Part shown: one piece after another, positions 45,291 through 55,829 of the stretch | How positions within the stretch are numbered: position 1 is the first letter of the stretch | Layout: each line of letters begins with the position of its first letter | Assembly (NCBI GenBank): GCA_032718565.1 | Contig: JAVGVS010000535.1 | Span: 62,001 to 126,000, forward strand | Direction: 5' to 3' | Length of the DNA stretch: 64,000 nucleotides | From: Distichodus sexfasciatus | Lineage: Eukaryota; Chordata; Actinopteri; Characiformes; Distichodontidae | Notes under the pieces: generated by a model | Seen by the model: only the letters and a program-made list of their open reading frames with translations | What the model was told of the DNA's origin: nothing | The model's database searches: none | Position numbers and translations under genes: made by a program

Positions 45291-46290
45291 TCAAGTAACT
45301 GACTGATTGATTTATTGATTGATTTATTGATTGATTGATTGGGTATTTAACAGGAAGAAGCTTGGCAATGTAAACCATGCATTGGACCATTGGTCAGCAT
45401 TTCAGATATTTTAAAACACTGAAAACATAGAAAAGTCATTCCTGCAGACTTGTTTACTAATTGATTTTTGGATTGATTTTTGTCTGGTCAGTTGGTCGAT
45501 TGAATGGTTAAATGATTGATTGTTGTCTGGTCAGTTGGTCAATTGACTGGTGACATGATTGACCATCCGCCTTTGTTTCTGATGTTTTGAAAGTTTGAAA
45601 ACAAAGAAGAGAAGTGACTTCATCCCTTACTGGTCCACACTGTGAGATGAGATGAACGTGATAACAGCATTTCTGCAGAGTTGTCCGAACTAATTGATTT
45701 TTTTTCTGGTCAGTTGGTTGATTGACTGGTTAAGTGAGTAATTGTTGTCTGGTCAGTTGGTTGATTGACTGGTTAAATGCTTGACCATCTGCCTTCATTT
45801 CAGATGTTTTGAAAGTTCGAAAACAAAGAAGATTGGTCCACACTGTGAGATGAGATGAACGCGATAACGACATTTCTGCAGAGCTGTACGAACTAATTGA
45901 TTTTGGGATTGATTATTGCTGCATCAGTTGGGGAGCTTGATTGGATGAGTGATTATTTGATAATCCACTAAACCTAATGTTGAAACCCAAACCTCATCCC
46001 TAATCTTGATTGCACTGATTGATATTTGATTGGTTAGTTGACTAATTACTGGATTATCAATTAAGGCTGATGTTGAATTCACTTTTGATTGACTGTTGTG
46101 AGATCAGGTGGTATATTGGTGGGCTACTGGGACTGATTGATTAGGTTGTTATTTGATCGAACCATTGGCTGTTGTTCCAGACATTTTGAAAGGTCGAAAA
46201 CAAAGAAGAGAAGCTACTGCGTCCCTTTTCAACGAGATGAGACAGATGTGATACCACAATTTTGCAGAGCTGTTTACTAAGAGCCTGCCT
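45291..46290 (+). repeat. TTGA-based complex repeat, four ~210-380-bp units
   Basis: Units share TCTGGTCAGTTGGTTGATTG, CAGATGTTTTGAAAGTTCGA AAACAAAGAAGA, TGAGATGAGATGAACG and TTTCTGCAGAGCTGT. The GCAGAG/GCAGAC boundaries lie near 45445, 45666, 45877 and 46264. A (TTGA)n run opens the array at 45298-45343. A related TTGA-rich stretch recurs at 47070-47560. Confidence 0.8.
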
Positions 46291-47069
46291 CCACCTCGAG
46301 GCTTGCCGTTGAGCCCCGATTTCCACGCTCTGGCTTTATCTCCTTTTCTGTTTCTCCTCTTCCTCATTAGTTGTCCTGGGCAAGCAAAGCCGGCCTCTCC
46401 CGCAGCGGGTCGCTCAAGGCCGGCGGGACGGGGGAGCGAGGCGGTGTGGAGAATTTGCTTAACTCACCACCCGTTGGCGCCGGCCTGAGGATCAAAGGCG
46501 GTGGATTTTCCTGTGACGAGGCTGTGGGTTTTTGCGAAGCGACTAAGACACGGGGGCCACGTTTCGGCCCTCCGGCTCCTCTCCGAGGCTCTGAAGGGAG
46601 ACGACTCCCATGGAGAGTGATTATGACACCAACAGAGAGAGGGAAAGAGAGAGAAGGAGAAAATGCTCAGTAAATAAGGAGAGTTATTGCTGACAAATTG
46701 TCCATATCATCAACAATTCAGCGGCTAATTTGAGAGCCACTCAGTCCGAACATGCTAATATGGCTATCAGTTAATGAGAGCAAAATTTAAGATATCGGGG
46801 CCTGCCAGCGATTTGGCTGTTGTGTTAATCTGGACTTTTTGGTCTGCAAGAAGTGTTTTGGGATCCTTCAAGGTGATTGTGATAGATAGCAAACAAATTG
46901 GTAAACAGGTTCAGGGTGGTCACTGAGGTCCATGCTGGTGTGTGGTTTTATAGAAAAGTTAACATTTACCTTTCGTTCACTTTTTAGAGAGGTCACTGTT
47001 CCTTTGGACCACTTTGAACTCAGTTTTATAGTGCTTCTTTTTCCAAGACCACATCAAATCCTGATTGGG
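46291..47069. promoter_or_regulatory. unique region with candidate regulatory island
   Basis: 46660-46800 has conserved-element-like words (CAATTCAGCGGCTAATTTG, AACATGCTAATATGGC). 46380-46620 is GC-rich with frames open on + but no domain. No transposon signatures are seen. Confidence 0.3.
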
Positions 47070-47560
47070 TCAGTTGATTGATATCTGGCCAGTTGGTTAG
47101 ACTGACTGATTGATTATTTGGTAATTGACTAAACTTAAGAATGAAACTCAAACTTTACGGCCAATGATTATGTGAGTGTGTGTTCCCTGCAGTGTGCTGG
47201 CGCCTGCCCAGGGTTGGTTCCCACCTTGATTGATTGATTGATTGATTGATTGGGTATTAGGTAAGCAAATTAAGAGCCCAACGTTACCCCTAATCTTGAT
47301 TGGTTTTATGTTGGGTCAGTAGGTTACATTGATTAACTAAGATTGACTGATTGATCTTGAATGTACTGAGCTGAGACTCAACATCAAGATGAGTTTAGAT
47401 GATTGGATTAATTGATTGTTTGATTGATCAATTAGTTGGTTGGGTGGTTGTTTGATTATTTGATTTTTGACAACAAGATCTTGAATGGCATACAGAACCC
47501 TAATCGTGATTGGTTTGGTTGACTGATTGGAGCAGTAGATTGGTAGCATAACAGTTTGGG
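47070..47560 (+). repeat. TTGA-rich degenerate repeat
   Basis: ATTGATTG-type words and GATTGGTTTGG/TCAGTTGGTTGA phrases are related to the 45.3-46.3 kb array. A (TTGA)n run lies at 47228-47253, next to a fragment of SINE family B. Confidence 0.7.
47170..47235 (+). mobile_element. SINE family B internal fragment
   Basis: CCTGCAGTGTGCTGGCGCC and CCCAGGGTTGGTTCCCACC match the reverse complement of the 57464-57805 copy (GGGAACAACCCTGGGTGGCG). It is embedded in TTGA repeats. Confidence 0.55.
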
Positions 47561-47613
47561 AGTTGGTCCTGCAAACAGAGGGTCAGCGGTAAAGGCACCA
47601 CTGAGGTAGACAA
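47538..47613 (+). mobile_element. SINE family A fragment
   Basis: AACAGTTTGGGAGTTGG, GAGGGTCAGCGGTAAAGGC and ACCACTGAGGTAGAC keep the order of the head and first body part. Heavily deleted. Confidence 0.5.
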
Positions 47614-47832
47614 ATGAAGCTGAGTGATTTCCATCACACGAAACTCAAGACACTCGAGCAGGTCTTTTGCTCAGTAATGACCAGAACATTAATGCATTTC
47701 TTAGGTAAAAATGTTCACATTCACAAGGTTGCATCACTACACAGTTACACTTACCTCAGACACATCCCGCTTTCTCTCAGTCTCATCCTGATGTGGACAA
47801 AGAATCCAAATTGCTTGTGATTCAAGGCTGAA

Positions 47833-47864
<32 letters not shown>

Positions 47865-47999
47865 TTCTCTCTCCTTCTCTTTCTGAACATTTGAAGCCTA
47901 AATGATCACACCATTTTTCACTCCACACAACCCCCAGCCATATTCCCAGTTCTTGGTCTGTTGGAATCCTCCTGTCATTATTATTCCACCCAGTCGACT
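47614..47999. other. unique sequence with a CT tract
   Basis: A (CT)n tract lies at 47835-47860. No gene is seen. Confidence 0.45.
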
Positions 48000-48500
48000 C
48001 CGGCGTCTTGCGCTTCATAATGTTGATTCAACCCATTGCAACACACCGCCTGTGCTCTTTTGTAAATATTGCATGTGTTTTACAATTCGCAAAAGCACAA
48101 TCGTGGAGACCTATGGCCAGATGGATCTGCCAGACACTAATCTGCGTGTCGTAACTCAGAAAATCCATGCACATTTCATAAAGCCCTGTCAAAACAGTAA
48201 GGCTTTGAGCCCGAGATAAATAGATTAGCCAGATTAGTTCTATATCAATTGATATATCAATTTCAACGCCATTATTTGCACCATCATAAACAATTTACTG
48301 CCTCGGCCAGGCAAAATAATAACATGGAAGAGTAAAGAGCAAATTATACCTCTACACTCTTTCTGCTAATGACATATTGCAGTACATAATAAATCTTTTG
48401 TGCTCGCTTCCATCAGTTGGAGTTAACAGCTCTACATGTCTGGCTTCTCCACTGACTGAGCCAATTCCGTGTCTAACAAATCGACAAGCAAGATCTCATT
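48000..48500. promoter_or_regulatory. candidate conserved non-coding element
   Basis: Unique, low-GC but complex DNA with TTTTGTAAATATTGCATG, AAATAGATTAGCCAGATTAG, the near-palindrome ATATCAATTGATAT (48242-48255) and CTGCTAATGACATATTGC. Repeats are absent over 500 bp, which is unusual in this window. Confidence 0.4.
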
Positions 48501-48664
48501 AATCTCATCTTTTGTTTTCTGTTACTTTCCTCTACAAATTGGGTTTGTTGGACGGACCAAACTAATGATAAACTGGATAATTTGTCATAGACTTTGGATT
48601 TGTATCTTCTTTTAGATTATTTCTACACAAACTAAAACTTATCTCCACTAGCTAATGCTATTTT

Positions 48665-48861
48665 CTACCAAATGTGACCTCTGCATTTGACATCATCCAT
48701 ACAGGAGCAGAGGGCAGCTTATTTTTGGGGATGGGTAGCAGTACTTGGGGGTAGTATCTTGCTCATGAGTACCTCAGTGATACCTTTACTGATCCGGGAA
48801 TTGAACCAGTGACCTACAGGTCACGGGGCCAACTCTCTAACCGTTACACGACCAACTGCCC
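48665..48861 (-). mobile_element. SINE family A copy, reversed
   Basis: AAATGTGACCTCTGCATTTG through CTTGCTCATGAGTACCTCAG and GGAATTGAACCAGTGACC to CTAACCGTTACACGACC at the head. Confidence 0.85.
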
Positions 48862-49119
48862 CAACTGACACACTTTCTTTAATACTGCGCTCCTGTTGCT
48901 TATTGTTGTTTTTTGGTTTATCCTCCATGGATTCTGTTGTTTGCTCCTCCTTAGATGGATTAGGATGTCAAGCGGATTTATAAGCAATCTGTGAAATGGA
49001 TTCGTCTCTGTCACTACTTCACCCAAAGTGGCATCAAAGTATTATGACAAATTTTACTGAAATCACTAAACAACTGCATAAAAAATGATGAATAAATTTC
49101 TTATAACTAAAGAGCATAA

Positions 49120-49360
49120 AGGGAGCGTAACGGTTAGGGAGTTGGCCGTTGGAGGGTCACCGAGACTGGTCAAGTCCCAGACTGGTAAAGGTGCCACTGA
49201 GGTACTCATGAGAAAGGTACCCTCCCCAAGCACTGCTCACTGGGTGCTGCCAATTAAAATGTTGCCCACTGTTCCTTCACGGATGGGTCAAATGCAGAGG
49301 TCACATTTCATTGTGGTGTACTGTGTGCTGTGCTGTGTTCACAATGACAAATAATCACCC
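49120..49360 (+). mobile_element. SINE family A copy, near full length
   Basis: The head GGGAGCGTAACGGTTAGGG, a B-box region, ACTGGTAAAGGTGCCACTG, AAGGTACCCTCCCCAAGC, GGATGGGTCAAATGCAGAGG and the tail TGTGTTCACAATGACAAATA are all in order. This is the best copy for defining the family; length is about 240 bp. Confidence 0.9.
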
Positions 49361-51085
49361 AGTTAAATTCATTTCTATTCTGAAAATCACACCACACATT
49401 TTGTTTGTGAACAAAACAATTCTGCTAATTTTTGTTATTTGAAAACGTGTTACCATTCCTCTTCCTTTTTGGTTTCTACACGCCACTTTAAAAAAGCCTG
49501 TAGCCAAAAGGAAAACTTCAAAACAAAAGGGGAAAAGTGTAGAAAGAGCGTAATGAAAATCGGAATTATGCAATTAGCGCAAACGACTCCGGGTCTGGGG
49601 ATCGGTAATCAGCGTGAGAGAGAGAGAACGACGAGAGGGACACGTAAAAAATCGCCAACGCTGCAGAAAAGCGCCTTCAAAGCGGCCACGGAGGAGGGAG
49701 ATTAAGCCCCCGAGAGAGAGAGAGAGAGAGAGGGAGAGAGAAATAAAGACGAAGGAGGGACCAAGCGACTTTGGCATTCGGGGGCCCTCTTCCTCTCCTC
49801 CTCCTCCTCTTCTTCTCTCCTCCCTTTCTCCTTTCTTTTTTCCGTCTCAAGAGTCTTCCTCACCCCCTTCTTCTGCATTTCATGAGGGAGCCAGAGGCGG
49901 AACGAGGCCTCCGACGCGATTTTTTGAAAAAAGGGGGGAAACGTTCTAAATAGGAAAATGGCCCCTGATGAGTCCAAGAAAGAAAGAATACAAGTGGAGG
50001 AGTAATGATCTGAAAAATATGCGATAAAAACAAACCAAATTCACTGCATACATTTGGATAATTATGCCTGAAATTGTTTTAATGGGGTTCAAGTAGCTGG
50101 AGCACGTTCAATGCATCGTCTAAAGAAATACATAAAAGGTGCGTTTGTCGAATTCCGCCAGCCGCCAAGGCCTCTCCCGGCTCGTAACATTCCGGAAATT
50201 CACAAGGAATTTTTTTTTTTTTTTTTATTTTTCAGCAGATTTTCGATCGCTCTGACCCTGATTTTCGCCCGACGCTTGGCACCCGAAAGTGTTGCGATTT
50301 TCTCTGATGTAAACAGACTAAGATGAGGGAGTAATTATTAGCCGCTAATGAGGCCTGTTTGTCAGAGATCCAGTAATGTCTCTCTCTCTTTCACTCTGGC
50401 GTTCTCTGGTTCTTTCTTTCCCCTGCAGTGCTTCAGAAAAGAGGGTCAAGCGGTTGTGCTGCGTTCACCGCTCTCATGTGCAATTATTCCAAAATGAATT
50501 CTAATTATCTTATCATAACATATGCCTCTCCGGAAAGAGTTCTTCTCGGGGAGGTTAACAACACGGGTCATACACACACTCACGCCACGTGGACACACAC
50601 AAACACACACACACACACGATGGTGTCTTTCTATCTTTTTGAGCTCCTTCCTTTGACTTCCATATGGACCTTAACATCACACACACACATAAATATCTCC
50701 AAGGCAATACACAGGTCACACTGTCTGTTGTTAGTCTCTGAATACTTTATTCCACCCAAACAAACACACACACACACCCTCCGCGCCAAAGTTGTAAATG
50801 CGATATACAGAATGCAAACACGGTTGAGCCTTGGAGGGATGTGTTGAGCAAATCTTAAACAGTTTTTATATTAGATGTTGTATTTGTAAAGCAAACAAAT
50901 CTTTAGCAGCAGACACTGTATGCTAATAGTGAGACGCCTGTGAGGGAGAAGTGCCGAATGTCGAGACGAAATCTGTGAATAATTTTCCAATATGGACGCA
51001 AATATATTCCGCTCTCGTATAGGCCGAGCCGCGAAAACAGGAAGCAGCATTTGCACATTTTAAACAAGTGAGTGATTATTTGTTA
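49361..51085. other. unique sequence with GA, T and CA tracts
   Basis: GA tract 49708-49741, CT-rich 49790-49860, poly-T 50211-50226, CA-rich 50570-50610 and 50760-50780. A CCCCTGCAG acceptor-like site at 50429 lacks a good donor. 50100-50350 (GTAATTATTAGCCGCTAATG) is conserved-element-like. No gene is recognised. Confidence 0.4.
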
Positions 51086-51215
51086 TTGTGAACACAGCAC
51101 AGCACAGCACACCACAACCAAACATGACCATCAGTGCTTGGGAATGGTACCTTGCTCATCAGTATCTCAGTGGTATCTTTACCGGTCCAGGATTCAAACC
51201 AGCAACCTTTGAATC
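51086..51215 (-). mobile_element. SINE family A copy, reversed, internally deleted
   Basis: The tail GTGAACACAGCACAGCACAG is present, the 3' body is partly deleted, then TGGTACCTTGCTCATCAG and CAGGATTCAAACCAGCAACC follow. Confidence 0.8.
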
Positions 51216-51227
51216 AAGTGCTTGGAC

Positions 51228-51292
51228 CTCGTGCGTACCTTCGTGGTACCTTTAAAGGTCCTGGACTTGAACCGGCAACCTTCCGATTAACT
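51228..51292 (-). mobile_element. extra SINE family A head, reversed
   Basis: CGTACCTTCGTGGTACCTTT and GGACTTGAACCGGCAACC repeat the head region of the adjacent copy. This suggests a tandem partial duplication or a second nested insertion. Confidence 0.65.
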
Positions 51293-51687
51293 TTGTTACA
51301 CTCCACCCCCAAACTAATGCACCATGTTTAGCAAAACTGGCTGCTAAACTTACAGAGGTACTTTGAACTCTGCAGGAGAGCAGATTTGCAGGAGCCCAAA
51401 TTTGGAGAGGGTTCTCGGTGTCCGCAGGGAGCAGCGACGTCGTCAATATGCAGGAGCTGTTCCACGATTCGCCCCGAGAGCCCAACAGGGAAAGTGGAGT
51501 GAAGTGATCAGACTTCCAGAGACATGACACCAAGGCTGCATAACCCCTGCTGGAAAAGAGTCCCAGAAACCATTAGAGAGGTGTTCCATAATGAATCTGT
51601 AATATGAACTGAGCTAGTGGTTTCCATCAGAATGTGTTGTATGGTGTCCATTAGAGTGTAATGGTTTGAAAGTCTGAAGTGTTTATT
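51293..51687. other. unique sequence
   Basis: Nothing recognisable. The minus frame 51252-51533 is partly SINE-derived. Confidence 0.4.
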
Positions 51688-52370
51688 TGTGACTCTGCAC
51701 GGCGAAACCAGTCGCTTGTGGCAACGGGGGTTTCTGAGAAAAACGACTGTTTATGTTGCGTGGGGTAAAATTTGGGATTTTTTGTTTTTAGTGTTTTGAA
51801 ACAGTGGAAAGTCTATACTGTACTGTTGTGAATAAATTTGGCTGAAAAACTTACCCTTTCCATCCTAAAAACGTGACTTTCTTGAGGTGAGGAATTCAAT
51901 TCCAGCAGAATGTTAAAAGTTTCTGTTTTGACCGCTCTACTTCAATATTTACGGTAAATCCACTGGTTGACTAGCGTGAAGATATTTCTCCGGAATCCAT
52001 CTCCGTCTCCCGAGTTCAGTTAACCTAACGCAGGTAGGCTATCCGTGTGGCTGTGAATTATGCAGCGTAGGCTACCGTAAATACAAACGTAGCCGCGACC
52101 GCACCAAGCGTCTGTGAGTGCTACGGCGATAGTCAACTTCAAAGGCAGATTTCTCCGTTTCTCACTTGGCGTGACAGGAGAAACCCGACTCCTTTGAATG
52201 CTGATATCTCAGTCATATGTCGTCCCATTCATTCCATATAGGTATCGTTTTGAAGCTTGATTTATGCCTTTTTATGCCTTTATGCATTTATCTTATGTTT
52301 TCATGAAAGACATAAGAACTCAATTTTGAAAATTTGAGAGAAGCGACTGGTTTTGCCGTGCAGAGTCACA
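51688..52370 (-). mobile_element. 683-bp MITE with TGTGACTCT...AGAGTCACA ends, copy 2
   Basis: Ends TGTGACTCTGCACGGCGAAA and TTTTGCCGTGCAGAGTCACA are inverted repeats. The interior is the reverse complement of 42324-42969 at high similarity (GGATATAGGT-type CATATAGGTATCGTTTTGAA, GATAGTCAACTTCAAAGG). A small TTTATGCC duplication near 52266-52283 is specific to this copy. Confidence 0.85.
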
Positions 52371-52445
52371 TTTGGGGACATTTCCAGGAGTAATTTTTTT
52401 AGCATGATGTAATGGTAAAATTAATCTGCTGCTTCTCTTACTCCT

Positions 52446-52467
52446 GTTCTATCTATCTATCTATCTA

Positions 52468-52535
<68 letters not shown>

Positions 52536-52696
52536 GGCCTTCTCAACCTTTCTTTCTTTCTCTCTTTCTTTCTTTCTATTTTATATTATCCCTCTCTATC
52601 TCTCTATCTATTGCCCTCCACTCTGGGTTCTTTCTTCTGTTGTACTCTCTTTCTATCTTTTTAGGATGATCTATCTCTCTCGCACTCACTCTCTCC

Positions 52697-52768
<72 letters not shown>
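52446..52768 (+). repeat. microsatellite cluster CTAT/CTGT, CTTT, CT and TA
   Basis: (CTAT)n/(CTGT)n blocks 52448-52533, CTTT-rich to 52600, (CT)n 52690-52748, (TA)n 52749-52768. Confidence 0.9.
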
Positions 52769-52770
52769 GT

Positions 52771-52824
52771 TAGGGCTGTCAGTTGATTAAAATATTTAAT
52801 CGCGTTAACTCGCGATTATTCGCA
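52771..52824 (+). mobile_element. hAT-type element, left end only
   Basis: TAGGGCTGTCAGTTGATTAA followed by TTTAATCGCGTTAACTCGCG is the recognisable TAGGGCTGTCA...TTAATCGCG end of a hAT-like family common in fish. It begins right after a (TA)n tract. The right end is not found, so the extent of the remnant is unknown. Confidence 0.6.
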
Positions 52825-54524
52825 CCTTCAAGTCTGTTCTAAACATACTGTTTTTTAACACTCATCATCATAGGAGTGGCCAAATATGCTTGCTTTGTGC
52901 AGATTTATGTTCATTCATGTAACAGCCAATAGAGTAGTGGCTCTCGAAGGCAATTCGTAAGTGCAGTCATTGGATGCGATGCAAATTATTTTAAGTAGAC
53001 CCTCGTCCTTCATAATGTTAAGCTACGGCCTCCAAGCTGTAACTACCCATTTAGCTATTGCTAAAGTTTTCCAATGCGTGTCCGTCGAAAACTATCCAGT
53101 GTGGTCGGCCTTTGGTGAGGTGGAGGACCTCTGTCTGCATCATCTGCCTTTTGCCAGGTGCTAGTCACCCCTGATGGTTCAGGCTACTCAAGAGTCACAA
53201 CAGTCAACAGAATAAGGTGCAACAGGGTCCTGAGGCGGAATGGTGGGCTGGCTGAACTTCCTGATACAGTGAAGTACAAATAAATTAGTGAGAATAGCAA
53301 ATTTTAAGCAAAATGTTTTGAGTTACGCGGTGCCTCCACTGCGGAAATACAACACTTACCTTGAGGCTAGTGTATAAATGTATTTCCCCAGAATAGAATT
53401 GTACAGAGTGTAAGAGTTTTTTGGGTGTACAATATTACTACAAATATTCAGCCTTGTACGAAAATAAACTGCCATTACACGCAGGGTTTCATAAAAAAAA
53501 AAATTAGGCAGTTTTTATTAATAACTAGATTGTAAATAATAACCTCAATAAGAAGCATAGCTTCGAATAATGGACCTTAAAATAAATAAAACCTCACCGA
53601 AAGAGATTATCACCCCATAGATGTTAGCAGTTCTTGCTCTACAAATGAACCAACAAATGAAACACATTCCCACACCCATTCCTAAGGTGCACAATCAGCA
53701 GCACACGCTCCGCGGCCGAAGAGCTAGCTAGGCTACTAGCGTGTCCGTCCACAATGCTACCACCAACCAGATCCGCAACCAGCTGGCTAGCGTATGTCCC
53801 CACGGCAGATGATGTCCGATGACGGAGAGCAGAGAGGTTCTCCCCGAATGTAAAGACGCTTAATGTTGGAGTTGGGGTAACAGCAGCTAGTAAACCACTC
53901 TGGTGCGCGTCCCACAAAGCCTCACGCGTGCTAACTCTACTAGCACGGCAGCCAAAAACAGTGATCGCCGTCACGAAAAAACTTAAACGGCGAGTTGCAC
54001 TTGCGAGAGTAACACCGGAGTTCCTCGTACACGGTTTTACAAATAAATTGCATGAAACGAGCCATCGCGAGAGCAAGTCAATCACGTGTTTTCCTCTCTC
54101 TCTTTAGGCGGAACTGACCCAGACTCCTTCCGGGGGCGATCGGCGATCGTCGCGTTTTTGCGGGCATTTCACGATTACAAAGGATTAACATATCAAATTC
54201 AAACAATTTTTTTAAAGTCACAAAGCACAAAAAAACATGACAAATCAATGGTGCAGAGTGTCATCAGAAATGGCATTTAAACCCCAAAGCATGCTGGTAA
54301 ATGGAGTTAATACAACTTCTACACACTAATGGAGAGTACATCGTATAGTACGCACACTCATTTCTACTAATCGAAAAAACCTCCCTGCTATACATGTGCT
54401 TTCTGCGTGACTTTCTGATATCCCAAACTAGAAAAACTACGGGCCGGCAGAGGGGCATAATCATAGAACGCGGATGCGTTAAATCATGTGTCAAAAAATA
54501 AGCGTCATTAAAAGGATTTTATAT
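52825..54524. other. unclassified sequence, possible transposon interior
   Basis: 53639-54085 (minus) is open for 148 codons in CpG-rich DNA, with no domain I recognise. The same DNA contains many GCTAGC words. It may be the remainder of the hAT-like element that starts at 52771 or unrelated unique DNA. Confidence 0.35.
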
Positions 54525-54748
54525 AATGCTGTAAGCAAAGAATGCTTTCAGAAATGTAAATAATGATTGTTTATTTTCATCAATCAATAAAATGCAAAGT
54601 GAGCAAACAAAAGAAAAATCTAAATCAAATCAATATTTGGTGTTACTACCTTTTGCCTTCAAACCAGCATCAATTCTTATAGGTACACTTGCACAAAGTC
54701 AGGGATTTTGTAGGATTATAGTCATTATATTATTTTGTAGTCATTATA

Positions 54749-54998
54749 TGTGACCCAATCTGCCGTAATCGGTCGGAAGTCGGCGTTTTATTTATTTAGA
54801 TACGGGCCGATTACGTTGAAAAACATCAAAAATATCGATTCTTCTTTTTTGGTCTTATATGAAAGAAAAGGTCTTCAAAATTAATCTGGTCTCCGAAAAG
54901 GAAAAAAAACAATATTTTTGAAGTTTTTCAACATAATCGGCCCGTATCTAAATAAATAGAAGGCTGACTTCCGACTCATTACGGCAGATCGGGTCACA
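54749..54998. mobile_element. 250-bp foldback MITE nested in Tc1
   Basis: TGTGACCCAATCTGCCGTAA and its partner TTACGGCAGATCGGGTCACA are terminal inverted repeats. The inverted repeat continues inward (GATACGGGCCGATTACGTTG against CATAATCGGCCCGTATC), so most of the element folds back. The flanks are AT-rich Tc1 sequence. Confidence 0.85.
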
Positions 54999-55029
54999 TA
55001 TTATTTTGCGGGATTATAGGATTATAGAT

Positions 55030-55155
55030 CTGTGGTTAGTTCTCCAAGATGTTTGGAACAACCTACCAGCCAAGTTCCTTGAAAAACTGTGTGCAAGTGT
55101 ACCTAGAAGAATTGATGCTGTTTTGAAGGCAAAGGGTGGTCACACCAAATATTGA
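55030..55155 (+). pseudogene. Tc1 transposase C-terminal remnant
   Basis: A 41-codon tail reads LWLVLQDVWNNLPAKFLEKL and then CASVPRRIDAVLKAKGGHTK Y, ending at TGA 55153-55155. This is the conserved end of Tc1 transposases (SP.R..AVIKAKGG.TKY type). The DDE catalytic core is deleted. Confidence 0.85.
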
Positions 55156-55412
55156 TTTAGATTTCTGTTTTGTTCTTTCACTGCATTTTGTTGATTGATG
55201 AAAATAAATGATTAACACTTCCATTTTTGAAAGCATTCTTTGTTTACAGCATTTTTTCACACCTGCCTAAAACTTTTGCACGGTACTGTATGTCTATCTA
55301 TCCCTGTAGACCTCCTTAGTCTTTCTTTCTTTGTTTGTTTCTAATAAGTTACTCTCTTATCTCTCTCTCTCTCTCTGTCTGTCTCTTTCTCCCTCTTGTC
55401 TTGTTCTACCAG

Positions 55413-55496
55413 GAGAGCGTTCTCTACGTTCATCCCGAGCATTTTCTCCAGCACTGCTACAGTGTTTGATCAGTGTGTATGTGAATGCTGTAGAAG
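55413..55496 (+). CDS. candidate 84-bp exon with strong splice sites, gene unknown
   Basis: Upstream are a branch-like TTCTAATAA (55338), a long pyrimidine tract and CTACCAG (AG at 55411-55412). Downstream is AAG|GTGAGTG (GT at 55497), a near-ideal donor. The exon is 84 bp, a multiple of 3. Two frames are open: one reads RAFSTFIPSIFSSTATVFDQ, the other ERSLRSSRAFSPALLQCLIS. The third has a stop at codon 19. I do not recognise either peptide. It may be a coding exon, a non-coding exon, or a chance pair. Strand and splice sites are compatible with the candidate exon at 16695. Confidence 0.4.
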
Positions 55497-55829
55497 GTGA
55501 GTGCAGGAACACAGTGCTGGAAACTTTTCCTTTTAGTAGTTGATTCTATTTGATAATTTTAAACTCCTGCCCACTCAGCGCTGCCCGTTAGATCCCGGCG
55601 GAGATCGCGGCGAGTTTATATCACGGCTAAATTGAGCGCAAAAACGAGTGGAATAAATGACAGAATACCCTGAAGCTCCTAACCCCAGAGGCGGGTCTTC
55701 AGGAAGGAAGGCAGTGGGAGAGGTCTCATGTCTGAATATTGATTTCCTCTGTTTTTATCATCATTATCAATAACATTATTTATCATCTATATGTGTCCGT
55801 ATAGGTGATAAAATTTCTCAAATAGTAAT

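Larger units (their letters stand above)
54525..55288 (+). mobile_element. internally deleted Tc1 element carrying a nested MITE
   Basis: The left part (54525-54720) and right part (55018-55288) are long inverted ends of a fish Tc1 family. Both contain CAATATTTGGTGT/ACACCAAATATTG and the AAGCATTCTTTG-type subterminal sequence. The right end, CTGCCTAAAACTTTTGCACG GTACTG, abuts TA. Most of the transposase is gone; only the C-terminus remains. A foldback MITE sits at the junction (54749-54998). The extreme left terminus is lost. Confidence 0.8.

Noticed and set aside
45298..45343. Possible origin or regulatory array of TGATTGATT motifs
   Set aside because: Simple TTGA microsatellite. TALE-like motif matches arise trivially.
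49085..49354. 89-codon frame ending in a VVYCVLCCVHNDK-like peptide
   Set aside because: It is the translation of SINE A. Similar peptides arise at 33427-33861 and 44126-44347 from other copies.
50411..50480. Acceptor-like CCCCTGCAG followed by open sequence
   Set aside because: No acceptable donor follows in any open frame.
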